Shown here piece by piece: positions 16,865 through 26,510 of a DNA stretch of 64,000 nt. The position numbers were made by a program, and so were the translations under genes. Each line of letters opens with the position of its first letter. Position 1 is the first letter of the stretch. The stretch is from Chitinophaga filiformis (GTDB lineage: Bacteria > Bacteroidota > Bacteroidia > Chitinophagales > Chitinophagaceae). The notes under the pieces were generated by a model. It was not told where the DNA came from and did no database searches. It was given only the letters and a program-made list of their open reading frames with translations. The DNA lies in assembly GCF_023100805.1 (NCBI RefSeq), contig NZ_CP095855.1, positions 7,109,001-7,173,000 of the forward strand, written 5' to 3'.

Positions 16865-18203
16865 GATATTTAAAAATAGCGGTTGGTTGCTGGCAGATAA
16901 ACTGGCCAGGTTGTTCATAGGTCTCATCACCATTGCAACGATAGCCCGTCACATCGGGCCCGGGGCCTTTGGCATATGGAACTATGCTATTGCCCTGACG
17001 GCGATAGTGGGTAGTCTTGCTATACTGGGACTCGACAAGGTGGTGGTGAAAGAAGTGGTATCCGATCCGGCAAGGCAGGACAGGATCATCGCCTCTACAT
17101 TGGCTATACGTTTCACAGCCGGTATTGCAGCATTCCTGCTCTGTGCGGCCATTGTGTTTGCCACGAGGCGGTATTCGCAGGTGTACCTTTATTGTACCAT
17201 CATCACTGCCCTGAACATCATCCTCTCGGGCTTTGATGTATTCGACTACTATTACCAGGCGAAAAATGAGGTACAAAAAGTGATCATTCCAAAGGTCAGC
17301 TTCTTCATAGCCTTCTGCATCATCAAAATTGTATTTGTTTACTGCAATGGCACCCTGCTTCATTTCGTATGGTTATCGTTCGCTGAATTATTGCTGACGT
17401 ACCTTACTATACTGATCTTTTACCTGAAAGACGGTCACCGGCTTTTTACCGTCATCAGTCTTTCAGAAATAAAACACCTGTTCCTGCATAGCTGGCCATT
17501 GATGTTCACAGGCATATTGATCCTGCTCTATGTGAAAGCAGATCAGCTGTTGCTGGATACACTCGGCACTTCTGTGCAGCTGGGCGAATATGCAGCAGCA
17601 GCAAGAATATCCGAGCTATGGTATGCACTTCCCACAGTATTGGCTACTGCTCTCCTTCCCGGGTTAATATCCAAAAGGAAGAACGATATACCCGCTTATC
17701 TGCATGCTATGGAAAGATGGTTAAGGCTGTCTTTCTGGGTAAGTGTGGCCATTGCAATCGTCATCACCTTTTCATCGGCCGGGATCACGCAGGTATTATA
17801 TGGCGTTCAGTTCCCGAAATCGGGGATCATTCTTTCCATACATATCTGGGCCAATATCCCCGTTTTCCTGAGTACGGCATTAATGCAATACCAGCTGATA
17901 GAAGGCGCCTACAAAACAAATCTGTATGCCAGCTGTGCCGGGCTTGTTGTGAACATTGCCATTAACATCCTGCTCATTCCCGCCATGGGAGGTGTGGGTG
18001 CTGCCATTGCCACCGTGGCCTCTTATATGGTTGTGGTGTCTACACTGGTGATACTGGACAGATCGGGACAATTAGGATCACTCATACAAAAGATGTTATC
18101 ACCGGCACTGGCACTGGCAGATACAAGATACATGGCCGACGCGCTGAAACTATTTGCAGACAATTTTCTAACAGTAATACGTGAAAAGCATTTGACGAAA
18201 TGA
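16857..18203 (+). CDS. Oligosaccharide flippase (Wzx-like)
   Basis: A 448-residue polytopic membrane protein with about 12-14 hydrophobic segments, matching the polysaccharide biosynthesis (RfbX/MATE-like) family. The N-terminus (SGWLLADKLARLFIGLITIATIARHIGPGAFGIWNYA) is typical. It should flip the undecaprenyl-linked repeat unit across the inner membrane. The start is a TTG inside the end of the Wzc-like gene, because an in-frame TGA at 16845 blocks any earlier start and no ATG follows for many codons. The stop overlaps the next gene by four bases (ATGA). Confidence 0.9.
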   Translation: MHKIFKNSGWLLADKLARLFIGLITIATIARHIGPGAFGIWNYAIALTAIVGSLAILGLDKVVVKEVVSDPARQDRIIASTLAIRFTAGIAAFLLCAAIVFATRRYSQVYLYCTIITALNIILSGFDVFDYYYQAKNEVQKVIIPKVSFFIAFCIIKIVFVYCNGTLLHFVWLSFAELLLTYLTILIFYLKDGHRLFTVISLSEIKHLFLHSWPLMFTGILILLYVKADQLLLDTLGTSVQLGEYAAAARISELWYALPTVLATALLPGLISKRKNDIPAYLHAMERWLRLSFWVSVAIAIVITFSSAGITQVLYGVQFPKSGIILSIHIWANIPVFLSTALMQYQLIEGAYKTNLYASCAGLVVNIAINILLIPAMGGVGAAIATVASYMVVVSTLVILDRSGQLGSLIQKMLSPALALADTRYMADALKLFADNFLTVIREKHLTK

Positions 18204-18895
18204 CGAGTGTAAAAAAAATAATTGCCACACTAGCCTCAAAAGTTGCACCACGGATCAGGTATCTCGCGCCCGCTTACAGTTCAGAGGGGGAAGACCTTAT
18301 ACTGAAGAGGATATTTGACAACAAGACCAATGGTATATATGTCGATGTAGGGGCGCATCATCCGTTCCGTGTATCGAATACCTACCTGTTCCACAAAATG
18401 AAGTGGACGGGCATCAATATAGACCCCATGCCGGGTTCGAAAGCATTGTTTGACAGGTACCGCCCGCAGGATGTCAACCTGGAAATGGGCGTATCTGCCA
18501 CCAGGCAACAGCTGACCTACCATATTTTCAATGAACCGGCTTTAAATACGTTTGCTGCACATAAAGTAGAGGAATATACACAGGATCCGAAGTATCGTGT
18601 GATAAAGGAAAAAAAGATTGAGACCTGGCCACTGGCAGACATACTGGATCATTATCTGCCCCCCGGCAGGTCTATTGATTTCCTGACCATTGATGCCGAG
18701 GGACTGGACATGGACGTACTAAGATCCAACAACTGGGAAAAGTACAGACCTGCCTATATACTGGTAGAGTCTGACCCCTTCCTGCTTTCTGATATGCAGC
18801 ACTGTGAACTGGGACAATTCATGCAGCAGGCCGGATATGCCATTTTCGCGAAGACCTATTATACCTATTTCTTTAAAAACATGCATCATGAGTAA
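18200..18895 (+). CDS. FkbM family methyltransferase
   Basis: A 231-residue protein with the FkbM core: GIYVDVGAHHPFRVSNTYLF (SAM motif I) near residues 46-65, GINIDPMPGS, and the later DFLTIDAEGLDMDVLRS. The GAHHP variant with following SNT is frequent in polysaccharide-linked FkbM enzymes. It should O-methylate a sugar of the repeat unit. The start overlaps the flippase stop (ATGA), and the 3' end overlaps the next methyltransferase by eight bases. Confidence 0.88.
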   Translation: MTSVKKIIATLASKVAPRIRYLAPAYSSEGEDLILKRIFDNKTNGIYVDVGAHHPFRVSNTYLFHKMKWTGINIDPMPGSKALFDRYRPQDVNLEMGVSATRQQLTYHIFNEPALNTFAAHKVEEYTQDPKYRVIKEKKIETWPLADILDHYLPPGRSIDFLTIDAEGLDMDVLRSNNWEKYRPAYILVESDPFLLSDMQHCELGQFMQQAGYAIFAKTYYTYFFKNMHHE

Positions 18896-19529
18896 GTTAT
18901 ATGTTCAGTATGGTTGTGGACCTTTCTCTGCCCCTAAAGGCTGGAAAAATTTTGATGCATCACCAACATTGCGCCTGCAGCAGCTACCGCTGATAGGAGG
19001 CCTGCTGAGGAACAGGATGCACGTTGCTTTCCCGGAAGATGTGCTGCTGGGAGATATCCTGAAAGAACTGCCAGGCATCGCTCCCGGTTCCTGCGACGGC
19101 ATATACTGCTCTCATGTACTTGAACACCTTGCGTATGAAGATTGCCTGCTGGCCATCCGCAATACCTACCGGATGCTGAAGCCCGGCGGCTACTTCCGTT
19201 GCGTGGTGCCAGACCTGGAAAGCGCCGCGAGGGAATATGTGCAGGACCTCAGCAACAGGGACCAGGAAGCCAATACAAAGTTCCTGGAGAAAACCATGCT
19301 GGGAAAAAAACAAAGATTACGCGGATTAAAGGGATTGCTGCAAACCACCCTGGGCAACCGGGAACACCTGTACATGTGGGATACGCCGTCTCTTTCCAAC
19401 ATACTGCAACAGACAGGTTTTAGTCATGTGCGGCCCTGTAGTTTTAACGATTGTCCGGATGATATGTTCAGGCTTGTAGAAGAGCCCTCACGATTTGAAA
19501 ATGCAGTGGCGCTGGAAGCTATAAAATAA
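18888..19529 (+). CDS. Class I SAM-dependent methyltransferase
   Basis: About 213 residues. The frame is open 28 codons further upstream, inside the previous gene, but MSKLYVQYGCG at 18888 gives a proper N-terminus. YVQYGCGPFSAPKGWKNFDAS is the short motif I used by predicted SAM methyltransferases of the capsule type, and CSHVLEHLAYEDCLLAIRNTYRMLKPGGYFRCVVPDLE covers motifs II-III. The expected role is methylation of a sugar or lipid-linked intermediate. It begins within the last eight bases of the FkbM gene, so it is translationally coupled. Confidence 0.85.
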   Translation: MSKLYVQYGCGPFSAPKGWKNFDASPTLRLQQLPLIGGLLRNRMHVAFPEDVLLGDILKELPGIAPGSCDGIYCSHVLEHLAYEDCLLAIRNTYRMLKPGGYFRCVVPDLESAAREYVQDLSNRDQEANTKFLEKTMLGKKQRLRGLKGLLQTTLGNREHLYMWDTPSLSNILQQTGFSHVRPCSFNDCPDDMFRLVEEPSRFENAVALEAIK

Positions 19530-19535
19530 CTGAAC

Positions 19536-20438
19536 TTGAATACTCCTATCTTATTATTGGTATTTAACCGTCCGCAGCAGGCGACACGGATACTGGAAAG
19601 TATACGGCAGCAACAACCCGCTCAGTTATTTATTGCGGCAGATGGCCCCCGTCATGACAAGCCGGGAGAAGCCACCCTGTGCAGGCAAACCAGGGACGCC
19701 ATATTGCAAAGGTTAGACTGGAACTGTGAAGTACATACTTTGTTCAGAGACCGGAACCTCGGCTGTGCCCATGCGGTAAGCAGCGCTATAGACTGGTTTT
19801 TCTCACAGGTGGAGGAAGGTATTATACTGGAAGATGACTGCCTGCCCGATACAGCTTTTTACCCTTTCTGCGAGGCGCTGCTGGAACGCTACCGTCACGA
19901 TACATCCATCATGCATATAGGTGGCACCAACTACCAGGCAGGCCTTAGGAGAGGAAATGCATCTTATTATTTCTCACGTTATGCTCATATATGGGGATGG
20001 GCCACCTGGAAAAGAGCATGGAAATATTATGATTTCACTTTGCGCAGGTACAAAGATGTGGTGCCGGATCATCTTCCTTTTCAGTTCAAATGGGACCTGC
20101 AATCATTTTATGAACAGAAGATGGATACATGGGACACACAATGGTTCCTGACGGTACTTTTCAACAAGGGGATTACCATAACTCCCAACACAAACCTGAT
20201 CAGGAACATCGGCTATGGGAAAGCTGCCACGCACACCAGGACGGAGCCTGTATGGTTCAGGAAGATGACATATGGCACTATAAGACAGCTTACTCATCCG
20301 GATGAAATTGCCATAGACGAGGAAGCAGATGCCTATACAATGGACACGGTGTTCAAATGCAATCCACTCTTTTACATGATTAAAAAAATGATCAGGAATA
20401 ACACGCTCTTGTATAACCTGTATAAACGCATATCATAA
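19536..20438 (+). CDS. Glycosyltransferase, GT-A fold (GT2-like)
   Basis: A 300-residue protein. The N-terminus NTPILLLVFNRPQQATRILESI is the nucleotide-sugar-binding start of a GT-A enzyme, with ADGPR further on. EGIILEDDCLPD supplies the acidic metal-binding motif, and YAHIWGWATWKRAWKYYD is a conserved acceptor-side block in this family. It transfers a sugar to the growing lipid-linked unit at the cytoplasmic face. The start is a TTG (no nearby in-frame ATG) seven bases after the previous stop. The donor sugar is unknown. Confidence 0.85.
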   Translation: MNTPILLLVFNRPQQATRILESIRQQQPAQLFIAADGPRHDKPGEATLCRQTRDAILQRLDWNCEVHTLFRDRNLGCAHAVSSAIDWFFSQVEEGIILEDDCLPDTAFYPFCEALLERYRHDTSIMHIGGTNYQAGLRRGNASYYFSRYAHIWGWATWKRAWKYYDFTLRRYKDVVPDHLPFQFKWDLQSFYEQKMDTWDTQWFLTVLFNKGITITPNTNLIRNIGYGKAATHTRTEPVWFRKMTYGTIRQLTHPDEIAIDEEADAYTMDTVFKCNPLFYMIKKMIRNNTLLYNLYKRIS

Positions 20439-21884
20439 ATGTTATTGGCGGATACAATCTTTGATATACTTGTCAGCGACAACATCTATGTGGAGGTTTT
20501 CAAGGAAACCATGCCACTGGTAATTGCCGGCGTACTGTTGCACCTGCACTACAATAACCGTATTACTGCACTGGAAGCAATACTTTATGCATTTGCCACC
20601 GAGGCTTATACGATGCTTAAGATCGGGCCTACTTTTACGGCTACCTTCTTTGTAAGCATTGCTTTCCTGCTTGAACAGCTACACCTGTTTATAAAAGGAG
20701 AGATCTATGTACACCGTAAATTCCTGCTACTGCTGGTCCTGCCGGCCCTGTCCAGCTTTGCCATATTCCTGATCGTACAGTTCTACAGGGATCCTTTTTA
20801 TTATCCGCCGGGTAAACAAACGGCTTTCTACCTGCGACCAATCTATTTCTATATAAAAACATACCTGCCCCTCTTTGCCATCGGGGCCAAGATACTGCAG
20901 GATAAAGAGCGGATATCATTCGAATTCTTTTCTGCCATCATGAAAAGGATCGCGAAATTCTCGTTTGTTATAGCCGGGTTGCAGATATTCTGCCAGATGG
21001 TATTAGGCAATGAAACGCTTGGCGAGATACTGGGGATGCAGCGCCGGTATATGATAGAGGCCGCCACATTTGTATTTAGTATACGCGTACAGGCATTATT
21101 CGGAGAGCCTAAAGTTTACAGCGCATTTCTCTCCTTATGCATTCCCCTGTTCCTGAAGGATAAAGAATACCGGATGGCGGCACTCGCCCTGCTGATGGGT
21201 ATATTAACAGTGTCCCAGACATTCTGGATCAATATGCTGTCAGCTACACTGGTCTTTTTGGTCGTATCGCGGATATCTTCTACCAGGCTTAAAATAACCG
21301 GTACACTCGGTATCATTATAGGGCTGTTCCTGGTCATTGCCGAATCCAAGGAGTACTTTATCAAGCTGTATGCTAAAAACCAGAACAACACCATGTATCA
21401 GCTGGTATTTAAAAGATCCGTATACCGGTACGATAACGAGTTCTGGCAGAAAGATAATGTCATACTGGGAATGCCCCTGCAGCGCGACATGGAGCTTCCC
21501 GTGGTGGACTTCCTCAGGGACCAGCCCTATCTTCTCCTGTCAGGATATGGCGCCGGCAACAGTACTTTCATTCCTGCACAATACTTCTTCGGACAAATGA
21601 ACTACGAGAACAGGCTGAACGGGATAGGCGGTCATAATCTCAATATGCGATGGTTCTACATACTGGCGGAATTTGGCTTTTTTTCACTGCTTATCTTCTT
21701 TACAATACTTACACAGACCAAACCGGGCATCCCTCTTTTCCAGAGCAGCTACTTTGCTTTTATATGGGTGTGCTTCTTCTTCAGCCAGATAGATCTCTTC
21801 CTGATCATCACAGCGTTGCTATGCGCTTATGAAGCGGACGAATCGCCCTCATTGACGGTATATAAATCCAGGCATTCTTATTAG
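20439..21884 (+). CDS. O-antigen/exopolysaccharide polymerase-like membrane protein (Wzy-like)
   Basis: A 481-residue protein with about 10-12 hydrophobic helices, and a large loop at about 300-400 (residues NTMYQLVFKRSVYRYDNEFW through GIGGHNLNMRWFYILAEFG) preceding the final helices. This topology and the late RWFYILAEFG block fit Wzy/O-antigen ligase proteins. Primary sequences in this family are poorly conserved, so the call leans on topology and on its place between Wzx and glycosyltransferase genes. The ATG directly follows the previous stop with no spacer. Confidence 0.75.
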   Translation: MLLADTIFDILVSDNIYVEVFKETMPLVIAGVLLHLHYNNRITALEAILYAFATEAYTMLKIGPTFTATFFVSIAFLLEQLHLFIKGEIYVHRKFLLLLVLPALSSFAIFLIVQFYRDPFYYPPGKQTAFYLRPIYFYIKTYLPLFAIGAKILQDKERISFEFFSAIMKRIAKFSFVIAGLQIFCQMVLGNETLGEILGMQRRYMIEAATFVFSIRVQALFGEPKVYSAFLSLCIPLFLKDKEYRMAALALLMGILTVSQTFWINMLSATLVFLVVSRISSTRLKITGTLGIIIGLFLVIAESKEYFIKLYAKNQNNTMYQLVFKRSVYRYDNEFWQKDNVILGMPLQRDMELPVVDFLRDQPYLLLSGYGAGNSTFIPAQYFFGQMNYENRLNGIGGHNLNMRWFYILAEFGFFSLLIFFTILTQTKPGIPLFQSSYFAFIWVCFFFSQIDLFLIITALLCAYEADESPSLTVYKSRHSY

Positions 21885-21888
21885 GTTT

Positions 21889-22992
21889 ATGCAGATATTT
21901 CTCGACAATATCGTTTTCACAATACAGCAGGCCGGTGGCGTATCCGTCTACTGGTACGAGCTGCTGCAAGGCATGTGTAATGCCGGGCTGGCAGTTAATT
22001 TCCTCAACGCCGGACTAAACCCCTCCAACATTTTCGAGCAACAGCTCGATTACCGGCGGCATCCCTGTATCCGCGAAAGCTGGATCCCACCGAAATACCT
22101 GCGCTACCTGCCCCTCCAGTATACATTGCCTCCGAACGCTGTTTTCCATGGCGGCTACCTGCGTGTGTCACCACAAAAGGATATTGTGAATATCATGACC
22201 GTACATGACTTTGCGCACGAACGGAAACTGGCCACCCCCTTTCCACGTGGTTTGGCCAATATCAGGCAAAAGGCATATGGTATAAAACGGGCCGACGGTA
22301 TCATCTGCATATCCGACAACACCCGGAAAGAACTCCTGCATTTCTACCCCGACGTCAACCCTGCGAAGCTGAAAGTGATCCATCATGGCATTGCTGATAC
22401 TTTCTTTCCGCTGCAGAAAAGCGCTGATGCTGCGCCTGCATTACCTGCCGGGGTAACATCGCCCTACATCCTGTATGTAGGAGGACGGAATAATTATAAA
22501 AATTTCAGCATTGCATTGGATGCGGTTTCGTTATTACCGCCGCCATATAAACTGGTCATAGCAGGCGGCGGCACCTGGACAAAGCAGGAGCACTTACTGG
22601 CTGAAGAAAAGCTCCGTGACCGCTATGTGGTGATACCCCATGTGTGTCCTTCCACACTGAACACACTTTACAATTATGCCTGGTGCCTGCTCTACCCCTC
22701 ATCTTATGAAGGATTTGGGTTTCCTCCGGGAGAAGCAATGAAAGCGGGTTGCCCGGTGGTGGCCACCAACTGTACTTCTATACCGGAAGTAACAGGCAAT
22801 GCGGGCCTGCTTACCACTGCTATCACTGCAACGGCATTTGCAGAAAAAATATTACTGCTGGAGAACGGGATTTTCCGGCAGCAGATCATACAGGCTGGTC
22901 TTACACAAGCCAGGTCCCTCACCTGGCAGAAAAGTGTAAGGGAGACCATACGTTTTTATAAAGATTGCTGGAACAACAAATTTTCGTTATGA
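21889..22992 (+). CDS. Glycosyltransferase family 1 (GT-B)
   Basis: A 367-residue protein. The N-terminal Rossmann half begins MQIFLDNIVFTIQQAGGVSVYWYELL. The C-terminal half carries ILYVGGRNNYKN and the nucleotide-binding E-x7-E block PSSYEGFGFPPGEAMKAGCPVV. This is a retaining GT4-like enzyme that adds one sugar to the repeat unit. It lies four bases after the polymerase gene, and its stop overlaps the next start by four bases (ATGA). Confidence 0.92.
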   Translation: MQIFLDNIVFTIQQAGGVSVYWYELLQGMCNAGLAVNFLNAGLNPSNIFEQQLDYRRHPCIRESWIPPKYLRYLPLQYTLPPNAVFHGGYLRVSPQKDIVNIMTVHDFAHERKLATPFPRGLANIRQKAYGIKRADGIICISDNTRKELLHFYPDVNPAKLKVIHHGIADTFFPLQKSADAAPALPAGVTSPYILYVGGRNNYKNFSIALDAVSLLPPPYKLVIAGGGTWTKQEHLLAEEKLRDRYVVIPHVCPSTLNTLYNYAWCLLYPSSYEGFGFPPGEAMKAGCPVVATNCTSIPEVTGNAGLLTTAITATAFAEKILLLENGIFRQQIIQAGLTQARSLTWQKSVRETIRFYKDCWNNKFSL

Positions 22993-23726
22993 ACCTCATC
23001 TTCAAGTTAGCAGAAGCAGCTAAAGTTTTCTCTCAATCCGGCAGAGGACTGACGTCACTATTGAAAAAGGGCGTGTCCATTGCATCCACACAGTTACTCC
23101 ACAACTGTAAGCGCTACATTCCTGAAGTCAACACCATCCTGGATGTGGGCGCCAACAGGGGACAATTTGCCTTATCGGCCGTACATTTTTATCCCAAAGC
23201 TGGTATTCACTCTTTCGAACCTATACCTGCGGTATATGCAGCGCTAAAGCAGAATACCCGGCATGTGCCCGGTATACACACCTACAATTTTGCATTGGGC
23301 AGTACAAACGGCACCCTGGATTTTTATGCGAATCACTATTCACACGCCAGCTCAGCCCTGCATGTGTCGTCATTGCAACAACAACTCATGCCGCAAACAG
23401 CTGAAGCAGATCAGATCAGCGTGCCTGTAAAATGCATGGACGACCTGCTTCCCGGTATTGCTGTCGAACATCCGGTATTGCTAAAACTGGATGTACAGGG
23501 ATTTGAAAAGGAAGTGCTCAAAGGGGCAGCGCATTGTCTTGGGGAAATAGACTATCTGCTGTTTGAAACTTCGTTTGTACAGATGTATGACGGCGAGCCC
23601 CTGTTCGACGAAATGCACAATTATGTTAAAGAGCTGGGGTTCGAATTTATAGCGCCGGTAGGATTTTTACAGACGGACGAATTACAGATCCTGCAAATGG
23701 ATCTTCTATACAAAAGAAAAAAATAA
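22989..23726 (+). CDS. FkbM family methyltransferase
   Basis: About 245 residues. Although the frame is open eight codons further, ATG at 22989 (MNLIFKL) gives the typical ATGA coupling with the preceding gene. Motif I TILDVGANRGQFALSAVHFYP is followed by HSFEPIPAVYAALKQN and PVLLKLDVQGFEKEVLKGA, a standard FkbM core. It should O-methylate a polymer sugar. It is followed by 129 bases before the sugar-phosphate transferase gene. Confidence 0.9.
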   Translation: MNLIFKLAEAAKVFSQSGRGLTSLLKKGVSIASTQLLHNCKRYIPEVNTILDVGANRGQFALSAVHFYPKAGIHSFEPIPAVYAALKQNTRHVPGIHTYNFALGSTNGTLDFYANHYSHASSALHVSSLQQQLMPQTAEADQISVPVKCMDDLLPGIAVEHPVLLKLDVQGFEKEVLKGAAHCLGEIDYLLFETSFVQMYDGEPLFDEMHNYVKELGFEFIAPVGFLQTDELQILQMDLLYKRKK

Positions 23727-23855
23727 CCACCACCATTCATAACAGATTAAAGTCAGTGCATTGTATAACCATTATCCCCAAAGCCTATCCGCAGCAACAG
23801 GCTCACTTTTCGGCATACCCCTACTCATCCATAACGCTTCTAAACCGACATTCAT

Positions 23856-25262
23856 ATGAAACGGCGTATTCAAACAAGTCAGTTTTTAAGGCAGGCGGTC
23901 GATTATATAGTACTCACCACTGCGTTTTTATTAACAAGACAATACATAGCAGCTAAGGGAGACGTATTTTTATCAAACCTCAATATATTCTTACTGGTTG
24001 TAAGCCTGGTGACGTGGACGGTAACCGGCACCTCCCTGCACCTGTATGACGATTACCAGAAGACAACATCTTACGCCATTGAATTTGTAGCTATTCTCAA
24101 AAATGTTTTACTGCATGTCTGTGTATTTTCATTCTTATTCTTCTACTTCTTTAAACTTTACCCTTATCCACGCACCTTCACTTTGCTATATGGCGGCTAC
24201 CTGTTCACCGGCATTGTTACAACGAAGTACATCGTAAAGAAATCAATGTTACGCTGGAGAGCTACCCACCACCGTAATCCCACGAATGTATTGATTGTTG
24301 GTACAGGCCAGACTGGCATGAACTTCTATCATACCATTACGGCCAATAATCATTTTGGTTATAACTGCGTAGGATTTGTAGATGATCATAGTAATGCGCA
24401 GATAAATGGCCGCTACCTGGGCAAGCTCTCAGAGCTTACACACATCCTTGAATCCAATGAGATTGACGACGTCATAGTGGCGCTGCCTGAAACTGCAAAA
24501 GAACAAACAGCAGGCATCATCATGGCCAGTGAAAGAGCGGCCAAAAGGGTAAAGATCATTGCCGATGTACACCAGTATTGTACACCTACGTCCAGTATGA
24601 ACCTGTTGGGGACCATTCCCCTAGTGAACATCCGGTCCTGCGCCCTGGACGATCCGGGCCATCAGCGCATGAAACGCGCTTTTGATATTTGCCTGACGCT
24701 CTTCATTGTTGTAGCCTTCAGCTGGCTTTTTATACTGATCGCCATATTGATAAAAATGACTTCCAGGGGCCCGGTATTATTTAAACAGGAGCGATGGGGC
24801 CTTAAAAATAAAAAGATCACCTGTTATAAATTCCGCTCTATGAAAGTGCAGGCCTCAGAAGTGGACGAGAACGGGAAATTCCTGCAGGCAACACGTGACG
24901 ATCAGCGTGTAACAAGCATCGGGCGCTTTCTGCGAAAAACAAACCTGGATGAGCTGCCGCAATGCATCAATGTTTTGATGGGCAACATGTCTTTTGTGGG
25001 GCCACGCCCGCATGCCACTCCCCTTCATATTGAAGCCAGGGAAACGGTAGAACATTACATGCTCAGGCAAATGGTGAAACCCGGCATCACCGGCTGGGCG
25101 CAGGTAAACGGTTGCAGAGGGGAAACCCGCTTTTCCGGACAGATGCAGAAACGGGTAGCCCTGGATATCTGGTATATAGAAAACTACAGCTTCTGGCTGG
25201 ATTGCCAGATCATTTTCCAGACATTGATGAACATGATAAAAGGAGATAAAAACGCATACTGA
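23856..25262 (+). CDS. Undecaprenyl-phosphate sugar phosphotransferase (WcaJ/WbaP type, polyprenol initiating transferase)
   Basis: A 468-residue protein. Four hydrophobic helices (about 12-125) are followed by a CoA-binding-like Rossmann domain (NVLIVGTGQTGMNFYH) and a fifth helix at about 280. The C-terminal bacterial sugar transferase domain has PVLFKQERWGLKNKKITCYKFRSM, RKTNLDELPQ and KPGITGWAQVNG. It starts the repeat unit by transferring a hexose-1-phosphate, often glucose, from UDP-sugar to undecaprenyl phosphate. The long form matches WcaJ-like enzymes. It lies nine bases upstream of a WcaI-like gene. Confidence 0.93.
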   Translation: MKRRIQTSQFLRQAVDYIVLTTAFLLTRQYIAAKGDVFLSNLNIFLLVVSLVTWTVTGTSLHLYDDYQKTTSYAIEFVAILKNVLLHVCVFSFLFFYFFKLYPYPRTFTLLYGGYLFTGIVTTKYIVKKSMLRWRATHHRNPTNVLIVGTGQTGMNFYHTITANNHFGYNCVGFVDDHSNAQINGRYLGKLSELTHILESNEIDDVIVALPETAKEQTAGIIMASERAAKRVKIIADVHQYCTPTSSMNLLGTIPLVNIRSCALDDPGHQRMKRAFDICLTLFIVVAFSWLFILIAILIKMTSRGPVLFKQERWGLKNKKITCYKFRSMKVQASEVDENGKFLQATRDDQRVTSIGRFLRKTNLDELPQCINVLMGNMSFVGPRPHATPLHIEARETVEHYMLRQMVKPGITGWAQVNGCRGETRFSGQMQKRVALDIWYIENYSFWLDCQIIFQTLMNMIKGDKNAY

Positions 25263-25271
25263 CAGCAATAT

Positions 25272-26510
25272 ATGCTCAAACGTTTACTATTGATAGGTGG
25301 CAACTTTGCACCGGAGCTCACAGGGATCGGAAAATATAACGGGGAGATGATCAAATGGCTGGCAGACAATGGTTATGACTGTACCGTTATTACATCATTT
25401 CCCCACTATCCACAGTGGAAAATACAGGCGCCTTATCAGAAAAGCAGGTATTGGTTCAGGAAAGAAATAACAGATAACAACAACGTTACCGTTTACAGAT
25501 GTCCACAGTATATTCCCGCTCGTCCGTCAGGAAAGAAGCGGCTCCTGATGGATTTCTCGTTTGCCTTGTCTGTGACAGTGAAATTATTACAACAGCTATT
25601 CACACGCAGGATAGACATTGTTGTAGTAGTGGCGCCCCCCTTTCACCTGGGCCTGCTGGCTATACTGTATAAAAAAACACGTGGCGCCAGATTCCTTTAT
25701 CACATACAGGATCTGCAGATCGAAGCTGCGCGCGACCTGAATATGCTCTCATCCCCTTTCCTGATAAGGTCCCTGCTCCGCCTGGAAAGATACATATTAC
25801 GTCATGCCGATATTGTGAGCAGTATTTCTGACGGCATGATGAAAAAGGTACAGGAAAAAACGGGACAGCAGGTAACATTCCTTCCCAACTGGGTAGATGT
25901 AGCATTTTTCCATCCATTGGAGAACCGGGACCAGATTAAAAAAGCATACGGCTTTGCTGCTGCCGACAAAATAATATTATACGCAGGTGCTATCGGGGAA
26001 AAGCAGGGACTCGAAGCTATTCTGCAAGTAGCAGGCATGATGAAAAGTGATGTCCATGTCAAATTCCTGATATGCGGCGCGGGCCCTTACCGGGAACAAC
26101 TCCGGCAGCAGGTTGCCAAACTGGAGCTACACAATATTCATTTCAGGGATCCCGAACCTTTCGACAGGTTTAATCAGCTGCTGAACATGGCAGATGTTCA
26201 CCTGGTTATACAGAAAGCCGGCGCCGGCGATCTGGTCATGCCGTCAAAGCTGACCACTATACTGGCCGTAGGCGGCCTGGCAGTGGTAACTGCCAATGAA
26301 CATACCAGTTTACATTCAATTGTAAAGGAGAACAATATCGGGATCGTAACAGATGCAGAAAACCCTGAGGCATTGAAGGAAGGCATCTGCCTGGCAATTA
26401 ACAAAACACAAGAGCATATCACCAGGAATGCCCGGGAATATGCTCTCAATTATTTGGCTATAGATAAAATAATGTCCCGTTTAGATCAGGCCATTAAGGC
26501 TTCCACATAA
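25272..26510 (+). CDS. WcaI-like glycosyltransferase (GT4)
   Basis: A 412-residue GT-B enzyme. The N-terminus (LLIGGNFAPELTGIGKYNGEM) and TSFPHYPQWKI are characteristic of the WcaI colanic acid family. FLYHIQDLQIEAA and, in the C-terminal half, IILYAGAIGEKQGLEAI and LVMPSKLTTILAVGG complete the pattern. WcaI is a fucosyltransferase in colanic acid, but sugar specificity here is not determined. It is the last gene of the polysaccharide run. Its stop overlaps the convergent lipoprotein gene by 17 bases. Confidence 0.9.
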   Translation: MLKRLLLIGGNFAPELTGIGKYNGEMIKWLADNGYDCTVITSFPHYPQWKIQAPYQKSRYWFRKEITDNNNVTVYRCPQYIPARPSGKKRLLMDFSFALSVTVKLLQQLFTRRIDIVVVVAPPFHLGLLAILYKKTRGARFLYHIQDLQIEAARDLNMLSSPFLIRSLLRLERYILRHADIVSSISDGMMKKVQEKTGQQVTFLPNWVDVAFFHPLENRDQIKKAYGFAAADKIILYAGAIGEKQGLEAILQVAGMMKSDVHVKFLICGAGPYREQLRQQVAKLELHNIHFRDPEPFDRFNQLLNMADVHLVIQKAGAGDLVMPSKLTTILAVGGLAVVTANEHTSLHSIVKENNIGIVTDAENPEALKEGICLAINKTQEHITRNAREYALNYLAIDKIMSRLDQAIKAST

